A DNA stretch of 64,000 bases from the NCBI RefSeq assembly GCF_005870085.1, contig NZ_SZNM01000009.1:42616-106615 (forward strand), read 5' to 3'. The notes under the pieces were generated by a model. The model was not told the origin of the DNA and made no database searches. It saw nothing but the letters and a program-made list of their open reading frames with translations. A program made the position numbers and the translations under genes. Each line of letters begins with the position of its first letter. The stretch's first letter is position 1. Below, piece by piece: positions 28,204 to 37,583 of the stretch. Source of the DNA: Aquibacillus sediminis. Its GTDB lineage: Bacteria; Bacillota; Bacilli; Bacillales; Amphibacillaceae.

Positions 28204-29190
28204 TTACACTGATTCCTCATCTTCAGTTTCGTTTTCTACAGGCTCTTCATCAGAGTCTTCATTACCCTCGTCTGCTTCTTCATCGGCTTCATCTGTTTCT
28301 TCTTCCCCAGATGAACTTTCCCCATCAGCGTCAGATTCTTGCTCCTCTTCAGCTGGTTGATTGCTCGCTTCATACAATTCGATGATTCTATTGATTTCGG
28401 ACTCAATCGTTTGATCTAAATCTGAAGCTTTACTAGATAAAGAATCTAGTTGATCAGAATCACCAGCAAATCTAGCTAGTTGATCTATTTGCTTTTGAAT
28501 TGCTTTAAGATAGTTAGCTTGTCCGTTTAATTTTCCAAGGTAACCATCTACTTTGCTCTCAAGTTCTTCATCCACTTCTTGTGCATCTTCTTCACTTGTT
28601 TGTGCAGATTCACTTTCTTCTTCATTTTCCTCGGTTTCTGTTGTTTCAGCACCGTCAGAAGATTGTGCATCTTGCTCCTCTTGGACAGCTTCTTCTTCCG
28701 TTGTTTCGGAGTCTACAGTTTCCTCTGTTGCTTCACTTTCTTCTGTTGTTGATTCTTCAACATCCGTGGATTCCTCATTTGCATCTTCGTCTACTGTAGC
28801 TTCTTCTGAATCAGCTGCTTCTTCTTCGGTAGTAGATTCTTCATCTACTATCTCTTCTTCTTCTGAGCCAAACTCATTGTAAACAGCTTCCGTTACACTA
28901 GCAACTTTCGTATCTACTTTATTTAAATGGTTATTGATCGTTTCTACTCTTTGGCCAAAAGCGTTGTTTATCCCATTTCTATTCTGTTTCTCTTTCTTTT
29001 GTGGTTTTTCGACCTTCTGTTTATTCGATTTTTCTACCTTTTCCTTACTAGGCTTTGAAACTTCAGCCTTTTCTCCTCCTGCATGTGCAGGTGGCCCCGC
29101 GTGTGCTGGCTTAGCCGCAACTGTAAGGGAACTTAAAACAGTTGACATAACCAACATCACAGCAAATAAAATTGAAATCTTCTTTTTCAT
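28204..29190 (-). CDS. Secreted acidic low-complexity protein
   Basis: About 328 residues with a signal peptide (KKKISILFAVMLVMSTVLSS, cleavage near AKPAHA). A basic stretch (KPSKEKVEKSNKQKVEKPQK) follows, then a helical segment (INNAFGQRVETINNHLNK), about 100 residues of Glu/Ser/Thr/Asp-rich sequence, a second helical segment (VDGYLGKLNGQANYLKAIQK) and a very acidic tail. The family was not recognised; the two helical blocks may form one domain split by an acidic insert. Acidic surface proteins are common in halophiles. GGAGG fixes the ATG at 29190; the next upstream start is a poor TTG. Confidence 0.78.
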   Translation of the reverse strand: MKKKISILFAVMLVMSTVLSSLTVAAKPAHAGPPAHAGGEKAEVSKPSKEKVEKSNKQKVEKPQKKEKQNRNGINNAFGQRVETINNHLNKVDTKVASVTEAVYNEFGSEEEEIVDEESTTEEEAADSEEATVDEDANEESTDVEESTTEESEATEETVDSETTEEEAVQEEQDAQSSDGAETTETEENEEESESAQTSEEDAQEVDEELESKVDGYLGKLNGQANYLKAIQKQIDQLARFAGDSDQLDSLSSKASDLDQTIESEINRIIELYEASNQPAEEEQESDADGESSSGEEETDEADEEADEGNEDSDEEPVENETEDEESV

Positions 29191-29451
29191 TACCAATTCC
29201 TCCTATCATTTAGTAACGGCAGCAGGCTAGCATAGATTACTCCTTAGCCCCTATTGCTTTGTGACGTCAAATTTCTTTGACTGTACCCACCTAGTATCGT
29301 AACAGATGAAATGATAGATAAATACAAATATTGGAAAAAATGGGTTTACATTACCATATTAGAAAAAATTAATTACTGAAAAAGAACTAGAAATATGTCG
29401 ATAGAACAGGGTCATGATCTGCTATAACAGCATAAAAGGAGGAAGCTAGCA

Positions 29452-29540
29452 GGGACATGGGGACAGGTCCGCTGTCCCACCCAAGCGATAGCTGCCACGA
29501 TATTAAGTGGGACAAGTGCCCCACCCCACTCTTGTCCCGC
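29452..29540. repeat. Two degenerate R1 repeats
   Basis: GGGACATGGGGACAGGTCCG with CTGTCCCAC, and GTGGGACAAGTGCCCC with CTTGTCCCGC, in tandem. They lie just 3' of the second zinc-ribbon gene. Confidence 0.6.
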
Positions 29541-29588
29541 TTAAATAACAAGAGAGTCGCCACAGAATGTGACAACTCTCCTCTTACA

Positions 29589-29750
29589 CTATTTTTTCCT
29601 AAACGCTCTTCGTTCTGCGTAAGGAACACATTTATAACAAACACTTATCGTTTCTTCAACATCATTAATATAGTCCTGTGATCGCTCCAGTTTATTGTGG
29701 CAGAACGCACATGTTTGTTGCTGCACCAACTTTTTCAACCATTTAAACAT
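29589..29750 (-). CDS. Small zinc-ribbon protein (53 residues), copy 2
   Basis: Paralogue of the gene at 19749: it begins MFKWLKKLVQQQTCAFCHNK and ends AERRAFRKK, with CAFC and CYKC zinc knuckles at the same positions. The ribosome binding site, the terminator (GAGAGTTGTCACA hairpin) and the distance to R1 elements are also shared, so the whole gene with its flanks was duplicated. Differences fall mainly outside the cysteines. Function unknown. Confidence 0.75.
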   Translation of the reverse strand: MFKWLKKLVQQQTCAFCHNKLERSQDYINDVEETISVCYKCVPYAERRAFRKK

Positions 29751-30225
29751 AAGAAAATTCCCCCTTATGTTAAATTGTTATCCTATTTTAACATAGGTAG
29801 AATTTAGACAACCAACAACCAGGGATCCAATTCATGAGGTCATTCAGGGACTCCCATATAAAAGGGTGCCCTTTGTATATATTAAGAAACCCGCCGATAC
29901 GCACAATCGATTGGCAAATGAACTTCTATAACAATAAAAGAAGGCAAAAGGTTTAGGATCAAAAAGCAACTACACAATATCAACCTAGGTCTGCTGCCTG
30001 ACCCCAGGCTCTTAGTATCAACTTGACAGGGGGGACGCTTACTGCCCCTGATATCGGTGGGACAAATGCCCTGTCCCCTTGTCCCACTTCATCAACAGGA
30101 CTCCCTTTATGCAACGGACAAGGGTATTTTGTCTTTTTGAGGTCCCATGAAATTTACACTTTTACATAAATTGAACAATACACTTAATTAAGAAGTTTCA
30201 CGCTAGTGCGTGTAACGCTTCTTTC
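29751..30225. other. Intergenic region with one R1 repeat
   Basis: No coding frame is supported here. It contains an R1 copy (30057-30087) and a hairpin at about 30190-30226 that may terminate the small gene at 30226 (GAAGCGTTACACGC / GCGTGAAACTTC on the minus strand). Confidence 0.5.
30057..30087. repeat. R1 dispersed repeat
   Basis: GTGGGACAAATGCCCTGTCC followed by CCTTGTCCCAC; near-perfect match to the R1 consensus. Confidence 0.7.
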
Positions 30226-30450
30226 TTAGTGCTCCATATATTTTAAATCAATCAAATCGTTGTAGTTTGTGTATTTTTCTTTGATAAGTGCTGTTGGTTT
30301 ATGGTTTTGAGCTTCAATCGCTTCTTCGGTATGAACTTCAATGGCATTATGTTCTTCATGCGAGATAAAGTTCCAACTGTAAATATATGTATATTGTCTT
30401 CTTTTGTCGTACTGAAAAATTAAAAATACTACATATAATTGCCCAAACAT
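30226..30450 (-). CDS. Small hypothetical protein (74 residues)
   Basis: Begins MFGQLYVVFLIFQYDKRRQY with a hydrophobic start, then a polar region EEHNAIEVHTEEAIEAQNHK and a C-terminus NDLIDLKYMEH. An AGGGAA sequence lies 6 nt before the ATG and a terminator-like hairpin follows the stop. No family recognised. It could be a soluble hydrophilic protein, but the evidence is only the frame and its signals. Confidence 0.5.
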   Translation of the reverse strand: MFGQLYVVFLIFQYDKRRQYTYIYSWNFISHEEHNAIEVHTEEAIEAQNHKPTALIKEKYTNYNDLIDLKYMEH

Positions 30451-30795
30451 ACTTGTTCCCTGTGTATATTATGAGTCTTTTTTCGTGTGGTCAAATCTTG
30501 CTAAATAGATCATATGATGACACCATAGCTTAAATTGGTGACACTAAAATTGTCAGCAGCAACTGAAATTCAAAAAGATGACTATCTTATAAAAAATAGC
30601 CCCGTTATTAGCACGCTTACCCTTCGCCAATCAACGACTTCCGAGCAATGTAATATTCATTTAATAGAATTTCATAAGTATCCTTTCGTTTAACTGAGCA
30701 CATGCTTCATTTAAATCAAATGCCTTCTATTTTGACTCAGTGTAATCATTATTTCGATAAAAAAATGGGACAAGTGCCCTGTCCCCATGTCCCAC
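30451..30795. other. Intergenic region, no gene seen
   Basis: No supported coding frame or structured leader. An R1 repeat (TGGGACAAGTGCCCTGTCCC and CATGTCCCAC) fills 30766-30795, directly 3' of the YibF-like gene. Confidence 0.5.
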
Positions 30796-31551
30796 CTATT
30801 CCGACCTCACCAATACATAGGATGTGATGGCGGCGGTGATTGGTATAATTAATGCGACGCCGATGCCTCCGCACAGTATCGTAATGATTTCGGCGCTAAA
30901 TACTTTGGCATTGATAATTTCACCAAGAGAATAGTTCATGTCTTTGAATCTTACTAACAATGCGATATAACCACCAAAGAAGGCGAAAAATAATGTGTTG
31001 GCACTTGTTCCTAATAAGTCTTTTCCAATACTCATGCCAGCTAGAAAAAGATCCTTTTTCGAGATCGTTGGATGATGTCGGTGGATCTCATACATCGGTG
31101 AGCTAATTGAAATCGCCTCATCGGTCACCGCTCCGATTGTACTCATAATAACGACAGAAGCAGCTACTTTTACAAAATCAATGCCTATATAAAAGGAAAA
31201 AATCGTGAGACCTTCCACTTCTTCCTCTCCAAATCCTTGAATCAGAGAACGTTCGGTCACAATATAAATGAATAAAAGTAGCAAAAGAGTCGTCAACATC
31301 GTGGACACAAATGCTGTTTTCGTTTTTTTATTTACATCATTAATATAGAACAAATTAATACAACTGATGATGGTACAAGCGATCAAGGTTAAAATAATCG
31401 GATCAGCACTCGGATCAGTCATCACTAATACTGTAGTTAGTAGCACAACAAAGTTAATAAATAACGCAACAAACGAGCGAACCCCTTTTTTACCACCAAT
31501 CACAGCCATCAATGCAAACAAAATGATGGATAATAACACTAATGCATTCAT
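30796..31551 (-). CDS. YibE/F-like membrane protein, short partner
   Basis: 251 residues with about seven membrane helices and the YibE/F signature around GAVTDEAISISSPMYEI and FLAGMSIGKDLLGTSANTLFF. It pairs with the longer YibE/F protein encoded upstream, whose stop it overlaps by 4 bases. Function of the family is not established; a transport role is usually assumed. No enzyme genes accompany the pair. Confidence 0.85.
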   Translation of the reverse strand: MNALVLLSIILFALMAVIGGKKGVRSFVALFINFVVLLTTVLVMTDPSADPIILTLIACTIISCINLFYINDVNKKTKTAFVSTMLTTLLLLLFIYIVTERSLIQGFGEEEVEGLTIFSFYIGIDFVKVAASVVIMSTIGAVTDEAISISSPMYEIHRHHPTISKKDLFLAGMSIGKDLLGTSANTLFFAFFGGYIALLVRFKDMNYSLGEIINAKVFSAEIITILCGGIGVALIIPITAAITSYVLVRSE

Positions 31552-32684
31552 ATGTTCGACCTCTTTCGATTAATAAAGAAAATAGTTGTATAGATACCGA
31601 TCGGGATGGTTAGCACAATGCCAATTCCACCTGCTAATGCGCGAGTTAATTCCAACGAAAGATTCATCGAAAGCGTATATTCTAGCGTAGCAGCATTTTT
31701 AAAATAAAGAATAAGCGATGGAATCGTTCCGCTCACATATGCAAAAAATAGTATATTTGTCATCGTTCCCATGATGTCTTTTCCTATTTCGTATCCTGAT
31801 GCTTTGAGATCTTTTACAGAAATTTGATGATTCTTTTCATACAAACCAAACAAGGAAGAAGCGATTGTCACACCTACATCCATCACAGCCCCTAATGCTC
31901 CAACCAGCACCCCTGCCATGAATACTGCTTCAGGAGGTCGAGTTAGAAAGGCCATTTCTTCATACCGTATTCCTTGCTCATTGGTTAACCACAATGCAAA
32001 AATCGTAATGAACAATAAACCAAATGTTCCTAACAACGTTGCGACGATTGCAGCATAGGTCTTTTCAGTAAATCCACTAACAAACAGCAAGGACAGTACC
32101 GTCATCAAAATAACCGTGATACTCATGATCAACAACAGACTAATATCCGAAGTGTGAATATACACATCTAACGCATATGAAATCAACAATGCGTTCACAA
32201 CCAAACCGATAATCGCATAAAAGCCTTGCCGCCTACCAACAAGGAGTAATACAAAAATAAACACCCATGTAACGATCAGTAAAATGTGATCGCGTTTCAC
32301 TTCTATGATACTTCCAGTTAAATTCCCATCACTATCCCTCGAATCCACTGTGATAAACACATCTTGTCCGACACGAAGTTGTGGGTGATGCGCACTAGAT
32401 TCTGAATAATCATTCGTAAAATAAACAAGTTCACCTTTTTGCTCTCCATTTTTCAATTCCGAAACAAGATGCTGTGTATAGACGACATCCTGATTTTGAT
32501 TCGTATCCTCCACCTCTTCCCGATCCTCTGAAGTCACTTCAACCACTTCAACAATCGGCTGATCATAAAACGCATGATTTTGGTAAACAAAAATAAACGA
32601 CGCAATTAAAGTAACAAACAACATCACGAGAAAAATTCGTTGTTTTAATGATATACCTCTTAACTTATTTACAACCCAATTCAT
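31548..32684 (-). CDS. YibE/F-like membrane protein, long partner
   Basis: About 378 residues. One N-terminal membrane helix, an extracytoplasmic domain of about 120 residues (VVYTQHLVSELKNGEQKGEL, RVGQDVFITVD), then seven or so helices with GALGAVMDVGVTIASSLFG and the GYEIGKDIMGTMTN motif seen also in its partner. I place the start at 32684 (MNWVVNKL) behind GGGAAGTG; the preceding 16 codons look spurious. Confidence 0.85.
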   Translation of the reverse strand: MNWVVNKLRGISLKQRIFLVMLFVTLIASFIFVYQNHAFYDQPIVEVVEVTSEDREEVEDTNQNQDVVYTQHLVSELKNGEQKGELVYFTNDYSESSAHHPQLRVGQDVFITVDSRDSDGNLTGSIIEVKRDHILLIVTWVFIFVLLLVGRRQGFYAIIGLVVNALLISYALDVYIHTSDISLLLIMSITVILMTVLSLLFVSGFTEKTYAAIVATLLGTFGLLFITIFALWLTNEQGIRYEEMAFLTRPPEAVFMAGVLVGALGAVMDVGVTIASSLFGLYEKNHQISVKDLKASGYEIGKDIMGTMTNILFFAYVSGTIPSLILYFKNAATLEYTLSMNLSLELTRALAGGIGIVLTIPIGIYTTIFFINRKRSNI

Positions 32685-32737
32685 AAAAACACTTCCCACT
32701 TTCCAACATACATATAGAATATATTCTATCACGGAAA

Positions 32738-32767
32738 TGGGACATGGGGACAGGGCACTTGTCCCAC
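32738..32767. repeat. R1 dispersed repeat
   Basis: TGGGACATGGGGACAGGGCA followed by CTTGTCCCAC, in inverted orientation to the copy at 30766 on the other side of the yib pair. Confidence 0.7.
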
Positions 32768-32846
32768 TTTTGAGGTGGGGATTTTGGTAATTTGCTTGGA
32801 TTGGGGTGCGCCGGGGTGGCGCTGGGGTGATGCTGGAATGCGCTGT

Positions 32847-33027
32847 GCGGACATTTAGTGCGCTATTTGGCTAAAATTGCCCTGTTTTGTGCTTTGAACG
32901 GACAATCAGTACGCTATTTGACTAAAATCAAGCGGAATTGGCCCTTTTTTGGGTAAATAGAGGAACAAATGTCCGCAACCACCTGAAAATTGCTATATTT
33001 TGCATGAATAAGGAATTAAATGTCCGC
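32847..33027. repeat. R3 dyad repeat, copy 2
   Basis: GCGGACATTTAGTGCGCTA at the left and TTAAATGTCCGC at the right. CGGACA boxes at 32848 and 32899 and TGTCCGC boxes ending at 32976 and 33027: both pairs are 51 nt apart. A GC-rich stretch separates it from the R1 copy at 32738. Confidence 0.82.
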
Positions 33028-33195
33028 ACAGCACAGCACGGCACCGAGAAATCACGGCTTCGTCACCATCGTCCCCACTAACCGTAACACCTGCACTAGT
33101 CAAACTAATATCGCAGCAAATGGTCGTTCATGCATAATCTATTAACTAACTCATACAAATAGAATAAGAATTTTGATAGAAAAGGTGGCGGGAAT

Positions 33196-33645
33196 ATGAG
33201 CAAAGTAGAGTCATTATACAATAGCCAAAAGATATTTGATGAGCTGTTCGGAACCGTTGAAGTCGCGATAGAAACCAACGATTATTACTATAATCCCGAC
33301 AGAGTCTATTATTGCTTCTATGTCGAAGTGAAAAGTAGCGTGGATGTCGTTGCAGAGGAAGTGACTGCATACACAACTTCCATTAGGGGAGAAATTCCTG
33401 AAACAATCGAGCGTATCTTTAGATCGGCTATTCCGCCTCAACTTGTTACGATGTCTTCTGAAATCGAATTACTACAAGTAGACGCAAATGAGCTATTATT
33501 ATCGGATAATTGGAACACGGACTACCCTGACATGTTATTTGATGCTATTGAAGATGAAATTAGGAGCTTACTTGTTGAAGACGAGCACGGCAGGATTACC
33601 CATTACCCTCTTAAAATAAGAGATATTTATCTAGCTGAATATTAA
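33196..33645 (+). CDS. Hypothetical protein (149 residues)
   Basis: A soluble acidic protein with AAAGGTGG before the ATG. Sequence blocks include FDELFGTVEVAIETND, YYNPDRVYYCFYVEVKSS and DYPDMLFDAIEDEIRSLL; it looks like a compact alpha/beta domain. No family recognised and no partner genes. Repeats lie on both sides. Confidence 0.7.
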   Translation: MSKVESLYNSQKIFDELFGTVEVAIETNDYYYNPDRVYYCFYVEVKSSVDVVAEEVTAYTTSIRGEIPETIERIFRSAIPPQLVTMSSEIELLQVDANELLLSDNWNTDYPDMLFDAIEDEIRSLLVEDEHGRITHYPLKIRDIYLAEY

Positions 33646-33762
33646 ATTTTGTGATGCTCTTTAATAGAATTACTCGATAATCAATCCTTTTCCTACCGCT
33701 CTACTTCGGTTAGATGGCGGTGGCCCCCGATATCAGACCTGGGACTCCGCCAGCTTATCCTC

Positions 33763-33892
33763 TGGGACAAGTGCCCTGTCCCCATGTCCCACAAAAAAAG
33801 CTCAACTCCATTGTTTTACCATGGGAGTTGAGCTTTTTCTAGTTAACTGTCCTTCCAATGTGGACAGTTGTATTTTTATGGGGTCTGACCCC
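33763..33892. repeat. Composite module: R1, terminator hairpin and R4
   Basis: R1 (33763-33792) runs into AAAAAAAGCTCAACTCC ... GGGAGTTGAGCTTTTT (a terminator-shaped hairpin), then R4: AACTGTCC ... GGACAGTT and GGGGTCTGACCCC, which ends at the stop codon of the CocE gene. Nearly the same 109-nt unit recurs at 40291-40400. Confidence 0.8.
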
Positions 33893-35952
33893 TACACAAA
33901 ATCTCTCCGAATTTCTTTTTTCCACGTTTTAGTGAATACTTGCTTTTCATTTTCATATGCTGTCACAGTATTTACTATATAGAAATTCGTTTCGTCACTT
34001 GTCATGTCACTGTACGTTTCTAACTTTGTTTGCCAATCATCTCGTCCAACTGTTAATTCCCATTCACAAGTGACGCGTGCTGCTAATGGATCATTTTCGG
34101 CGATGGCAAACGTATTTTTGTTTATACTTCCATATTCTAATCCATTTGAAGGTAGTTTTCGCTGTCCTTCATCAGAGAAATCTTCCAATCTCCACGTACC
34201 ATTTACAGGATCGTGGATCACTTCTCTTGTTCTATTTTCCGTTCTTAAAATTTCCTTATCCATTACCGGAGCCGTTTCTGGAACATCAAACTGACCACAT
34301 GTCTCGTCTTCTTCTTGAGGTGTACGAACTGGTAATGTTAGACGTGTCGCTTCACCAGCATGGATGGTTAATGTCACCGGCTTTGGTGATGGCCATGCTT
34401 GTGGCCAATAAGTCGGTGATACAGCAAGTTCTAATCGGTGTCCTTTTGGAATTTGCTGACCTAGTGCATCTAGTTTTACTGCCACTTGATATTTTTTCCC
34501 TGGCACTAATGCTTCCGGATGTTCGTGCGATTGAAGGTGATTTAAGTTAAGCATTCCCCAACTAATTAAAGTAGATTCACCTGTTGGCGCCTTATCAGAT
34601 AACCTTACCGCAATCAAGGCATTTTCTTGATCCGCAGATAACTCCGCATGAAAGACGGGATGCCCTAGTAGATCGGTCGTTTCCTCAAATGGGGCTGACG
34701 TAAAGACGACAGACTTTCCATTTTCGAATCGTTGATCGGCTGCGATATCACCTGGTTGACCGAATGGGCACCATACCCCTGCATAGAAACCATGTTCCTG
34801 CACACTTGGGATAGAGATCGTTTCCTCTCGCTTACAATCTGATACAAGTTTTCCTTCCGTTAACCATAAGGAGTTTTCCGATACGTTTTCAGATGGCCAT
34901 GCATGATCGGCTACCCATTTTCCAGGTCTAGATTGATAACTTACTTGTGGCAATTCACTATCTTGAATCCATGAAATTAATTTAGGCTCGTCCATGATCC
35001 CGGTATCTTCACCTTTTAGCCATTGGTCCCACCATCTAAGACATTCTTGTAAAAATCCAATCGCAGGCTCCGGTGTGGCCACTTCTGGAAATTCATGTGC
35101 CCACGGTCCAATTAACCCTTTACTTTCCTTTGGTAATTTTTCTAACAGACGGAAGACTGCATCGGTATACCCATCTTGCCAACCACTGACAGCAAAGACT
35201 GGAATGTCAACATCGGAATAATCTTCACAAATTGATCCATGTTTCCAATACGCATCTCTTCGTTGGTGTTTAACCCACTCTTCGACAAATGGAGGGGTAT
35301 TTTCCAACCGGTCTAACCAGTTTTCTTTCCAACTTTGCCCCACGACATTTGGATCTTGTGGTCTAGCATTATAAGCAAACATGGTTGATGCCCACCACAA
35401 CATATCAGAAGCTAAAATATTCCCACCACGATAATGGACATCATCGGAATAACGATCATCTGTTGAACACAAGGTAATGATTGCTTTTAATGCACGGTGT
35501 TGACGGGCAGCTACTTGAAGACTATTAAATCCTCCCCATGACTTTCCAATCATACCGACTGAACCGGTTGACCAGGCTTGCTGTTCAATCCAATCCAATA
35601 CTTCCAAGGCATCATCATGTTCCTGTTTTAAATATTCATCTAGTAAAATACCATCCGAATCACCAGAACCTCTAATATCAACTCGAATACTGGCATAGCC
35701 ATGGCCAGCAAAATAAGGATGTCTTGCTGAGTCACGAATTGCTGTGAAATCATTCTTTCGATATGGGATATACTCTAATATCGCTGGCACTGGATTTTCT
35801 TCAGCATCTTTTGGTAACCAGATTGTTGCGGCTAGTTTTGCCCCGTCAGACATAGGAATCCATACATGCTCCATTTTCTTCACATCTCTTGGGTATTCTG
35901 TTTTCGTTCTACGTCGTTCGGAATCTTTAATATTAAAAACCAATGTTGTCAA
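33892..35952 (-). CDS. CocE/NonD family alpha/beta hydrolase
   Basis: 686 residues of the Xaa-Pro dipeptidyl peptidase S15/CocE family. The nucleophile is in GMIGKSWGGF, the acid in AVSGWQDGYTD and the His in GPWAHEFP; a C-terminal jelly-roll domain (about 400-680) follows. Members are acyl esterases or peptidases. It starts 30 nt after opuCD, apparently in the opuC transcript, so it may cleave an imported compound such as a choline ester; this is inference. The start is uncertain: a TTG at 35952 sits too close to AAAGG, so TTG at 35943 may be used. Its stop abuts an R4 repeat. Confidence 0.88.
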   Translation of the reverse strand: MTTLVFNIKDSERRRTKTEYPRDVKKMEHVWIPMSDGAKLAATIWLPKDAEENPVPAILEYIPYRKNDFTAIRDSARHPYFAGHGYASIRVDIRGSGDSDGILLDEYLKQEHDDALEVLDWIEQQAWSTGSVGMIGKSWGGFNSLQVAARQHRALKAIITLCSTDDRYSDDVHYRGGNILASDMLWWASTMFAYNARPQDPNVVGQSWKENWLDRLENTPPFVEEWVKHQRRDAYWKHGSICEDYSDVDIPVFAVSGWQDGYTDAVFRLLEKLPKESKGLIGPWAHEFPEVATPEPAIGFLQECLRWWDQWLKGEDTGIMDEPKLISWIQDSELPQVSYQSRPGKWVADHAWPSENVSENSLWLTEGKLVSDCKREETISIPSVQEHGFYAGVWCPFGQPGDIAADQRFENGKSVVFTSAPFEETTDLLGHPVFHAELSADQENALIAVRLSDKAPTGESTLISWGMLNLNHLQSHEHPEALVPGKKYQVAVKLDALGQQIPKGHRLELAVSPTYWPQAWPSPKPVTLTIHAGEATRLTLPVRTPQEEDETCGQFDVPETAPVMDKEILRTENRTREVIHDPVNGTWRLEDFSDEGQRKLPSNGLEYGSINKNTFAIAENDPLAARVTCEWELTVGRDDWQTKLETYSDMTSDETNFYIVNTVTAYENEKQVFTKTWKKEIRRDFV

Positions 35953-35982
35953 CCTTTCTATCCATCTACTTTTTGCTTTCGA

Positions 35983-36624
35983 TTAAGCTACTCGCTTTTT
36001 CGTACGTTTTTCAAATAAACCTAACATCAGATCAGCAAAAATCGCTAAGATCGTTGCCGGTATTGCTCCAGCATAGATTTTCACTTCTGATTGCAAACTA
36101 ATACCTGATATAATCTCTTTCCCTAAACCACCTGCGCCAATATATGGACCGATACAAGCTACTGCTACAGCAATAACACATGCTACACGTAATCCTGCCA
36201 TTAAGAATGGAATAGATAGTGGAAATTGCACCTTCGCTAGTAACTGTAACGGCGTCATACCAGACCCAATTCCAGCTTCTGTGATACTATCATCGACTTC
36301 TTTAATTCCTACATAAGTGTTCCGGACAATTGGAAGTAAAGAATATAGGAACAGGCCAATCACCATCGTTTCAAAACCTAATCCAAAATAAAGCATCAAA
36401 ATCGCTAACATCGCTAAACTTGGGATTAACTGCAATATATTCGTGATTGAAATAATAATCGGCGCTAACTTCTCATATCTGGCAGCAATGATTCCTAATG
36501 GCACTCCTACAACAAGTGCAAGAAGAATCCCATAAACGACCATTAATATATGTTCAACGGTTAGAGCCATTAATTCTCCGACATTTTCCACCATATACTG
36601 GCTTAGTTCAGTGATAAAATTCAT
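35983..36624 (-). CDS. opuCD: Betaine/choline ABC transporter permease OpuCD
   Basis: 213 residues with five or six membrane helices and the ABC permease EAA-type loop around ITEAGIGSGMTPLQLLAKV. It is the second permease of the osmoprotectant importer. Order opuCA-CB-CC-CD matches B. subtilis. It is 20 nt downstream of opuCC. Confidence 0.92.
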   Translation of the reverse strand: MNFITELSQYMVENVGELMALTVEHILMVVYGILLALVVGVPLGIIAARYEKLAPIIISITNILQLIPSLAMLAILMLYFGLGFETMVIGLFLYSLLPIVRNTYVGIKEVDDSITEAGIGSGMTPLQLLAKVQFPLSIPFLMAGLRVACVIAVAVACIGPYIGAGGLGKEIISGISLQSEVKIYAGAIPATILAIFADLMLGLFEKRTKKRVA

Positions 36625-36644
36625 GACACATCACCTTTTTAAAA

Positions 36645-37556
36645 TTATTGTAATAACCCTTTTTCTTGTAAATATTCTTTCGCTACTTCTGCGGTACTAC
36701 GCTCATTCATATCTACTTCACGAATCATCAGTGTCATCTCTTCTGTACTTACTGAGCCAACAATCGAGTCAAAAATGTCAGCAACTTCTGGATACTCATC
36801 GATTACTTCATTTCTTGCCACTAAGGATGCATCATATGGTGGGAAGAATTTTTCATCATCTTCCAATACCTTTAAATCATACTCAATAATTTGCGGGTCA
36901 ACGGTATAGGCTGTTACCACATCTAATTCATTATTTGCAATTCCTTCATACATTAACGCAACATCCATACCGCGTGCATCAGCAAATTCATACCCATATG
37001 CTTCTTGGTACCCTTCATACCCATCATTTGCACGTTCAATCCATGAATTGTCGGTACCTAGTGTTAAATCACCGGCATATTCCCCTAAATCAGACATAGT
37101 CGTAATATTGTTTTCTTCGGCAAAATCGTCTTCGATTGCGATCGAGTACTGATTACTAAAGCCGGCAGAGTCATACCATTTCATATCATATTTTTCACCA
37201 AATAACGCTTGTGCTTGTTCCAATGTTTCATCAGGGTTTGTTGTATATTCTACTTGATCTTCGTCAAAATGATTGTTGTATACTTCACCTGAATAAAGTA
37301 ATGCAAAATCAAAATCTTCCTTATCAATTGCCGCCATTACTTGTGGACTAGCTGGCATATCTTCTGTAATGTTCACTTCATGTGCTGTTTGATCTTCTAC
37401 TAATAGTTTTACAATTTGAGCCATCACTTTAGGGTCTGTGTTCTTCTGTGCACCAAATTCAAATACTTCTCCGCCATCTGCAGAGCTATTACCTCCACAC
37501 GCTGCCATAACGAGTAATAATACCGTCAATAAACTTGCCATTACTATTTTTTTCAT
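36645..37556 (-). CDS. opuCC: Osmoprotectant-binding lipoprotein OpuCC
   Basis: 303 residues. Lipobox VMAAC (Cys20), then a glycine betaine/carnitine/choline-type binding domain with FEFGAQKNTDPKVMAQI, DFALLYSGEVYNNHF, GTDNSWIERANDGYEGY and VVTAYTVDPQI. It delivers substrate to the OpuCB/CD permeases on the membrane outer face. Confidence 0.93.
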   Translation of the reverse strand: MKKIVMASLLTVLLLVMAACGGNSSADGGEVFEFGAQKNTDPKVMAQIVKLLVEDQTAHEVNITEDMPASPQVMAAIDKEDFDFALLYSGEVYNNHFDEDQVEYTTNPDETLEQAQALFGEKYDMKWYDSAGFSNQYSIAIEDDFAEENNITTMSDLGEYAGDLTLGTDNSWIERANDGYEGYQEAYGYEFADARGMDVALMYEGIANNELDVVTAYTVDPQIIEYDLKVLEDDEKFFPPYDASLVARNEVIDEYPEVADIFDSIVGSVSTEEMTLMIREVDMNERSTAEVAKEYLQEKGLLQ

Positions 37557-37583
37557 TTTACATTCTCCTTACATGTATATTTT

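Noticed and set aside
28553-28882. Ser-rich plus-strand frame of 109 codons
   Set aside because: Mirror image of the Glu/Ser/Thr codons in the acidic secreted protein on the minus strand.
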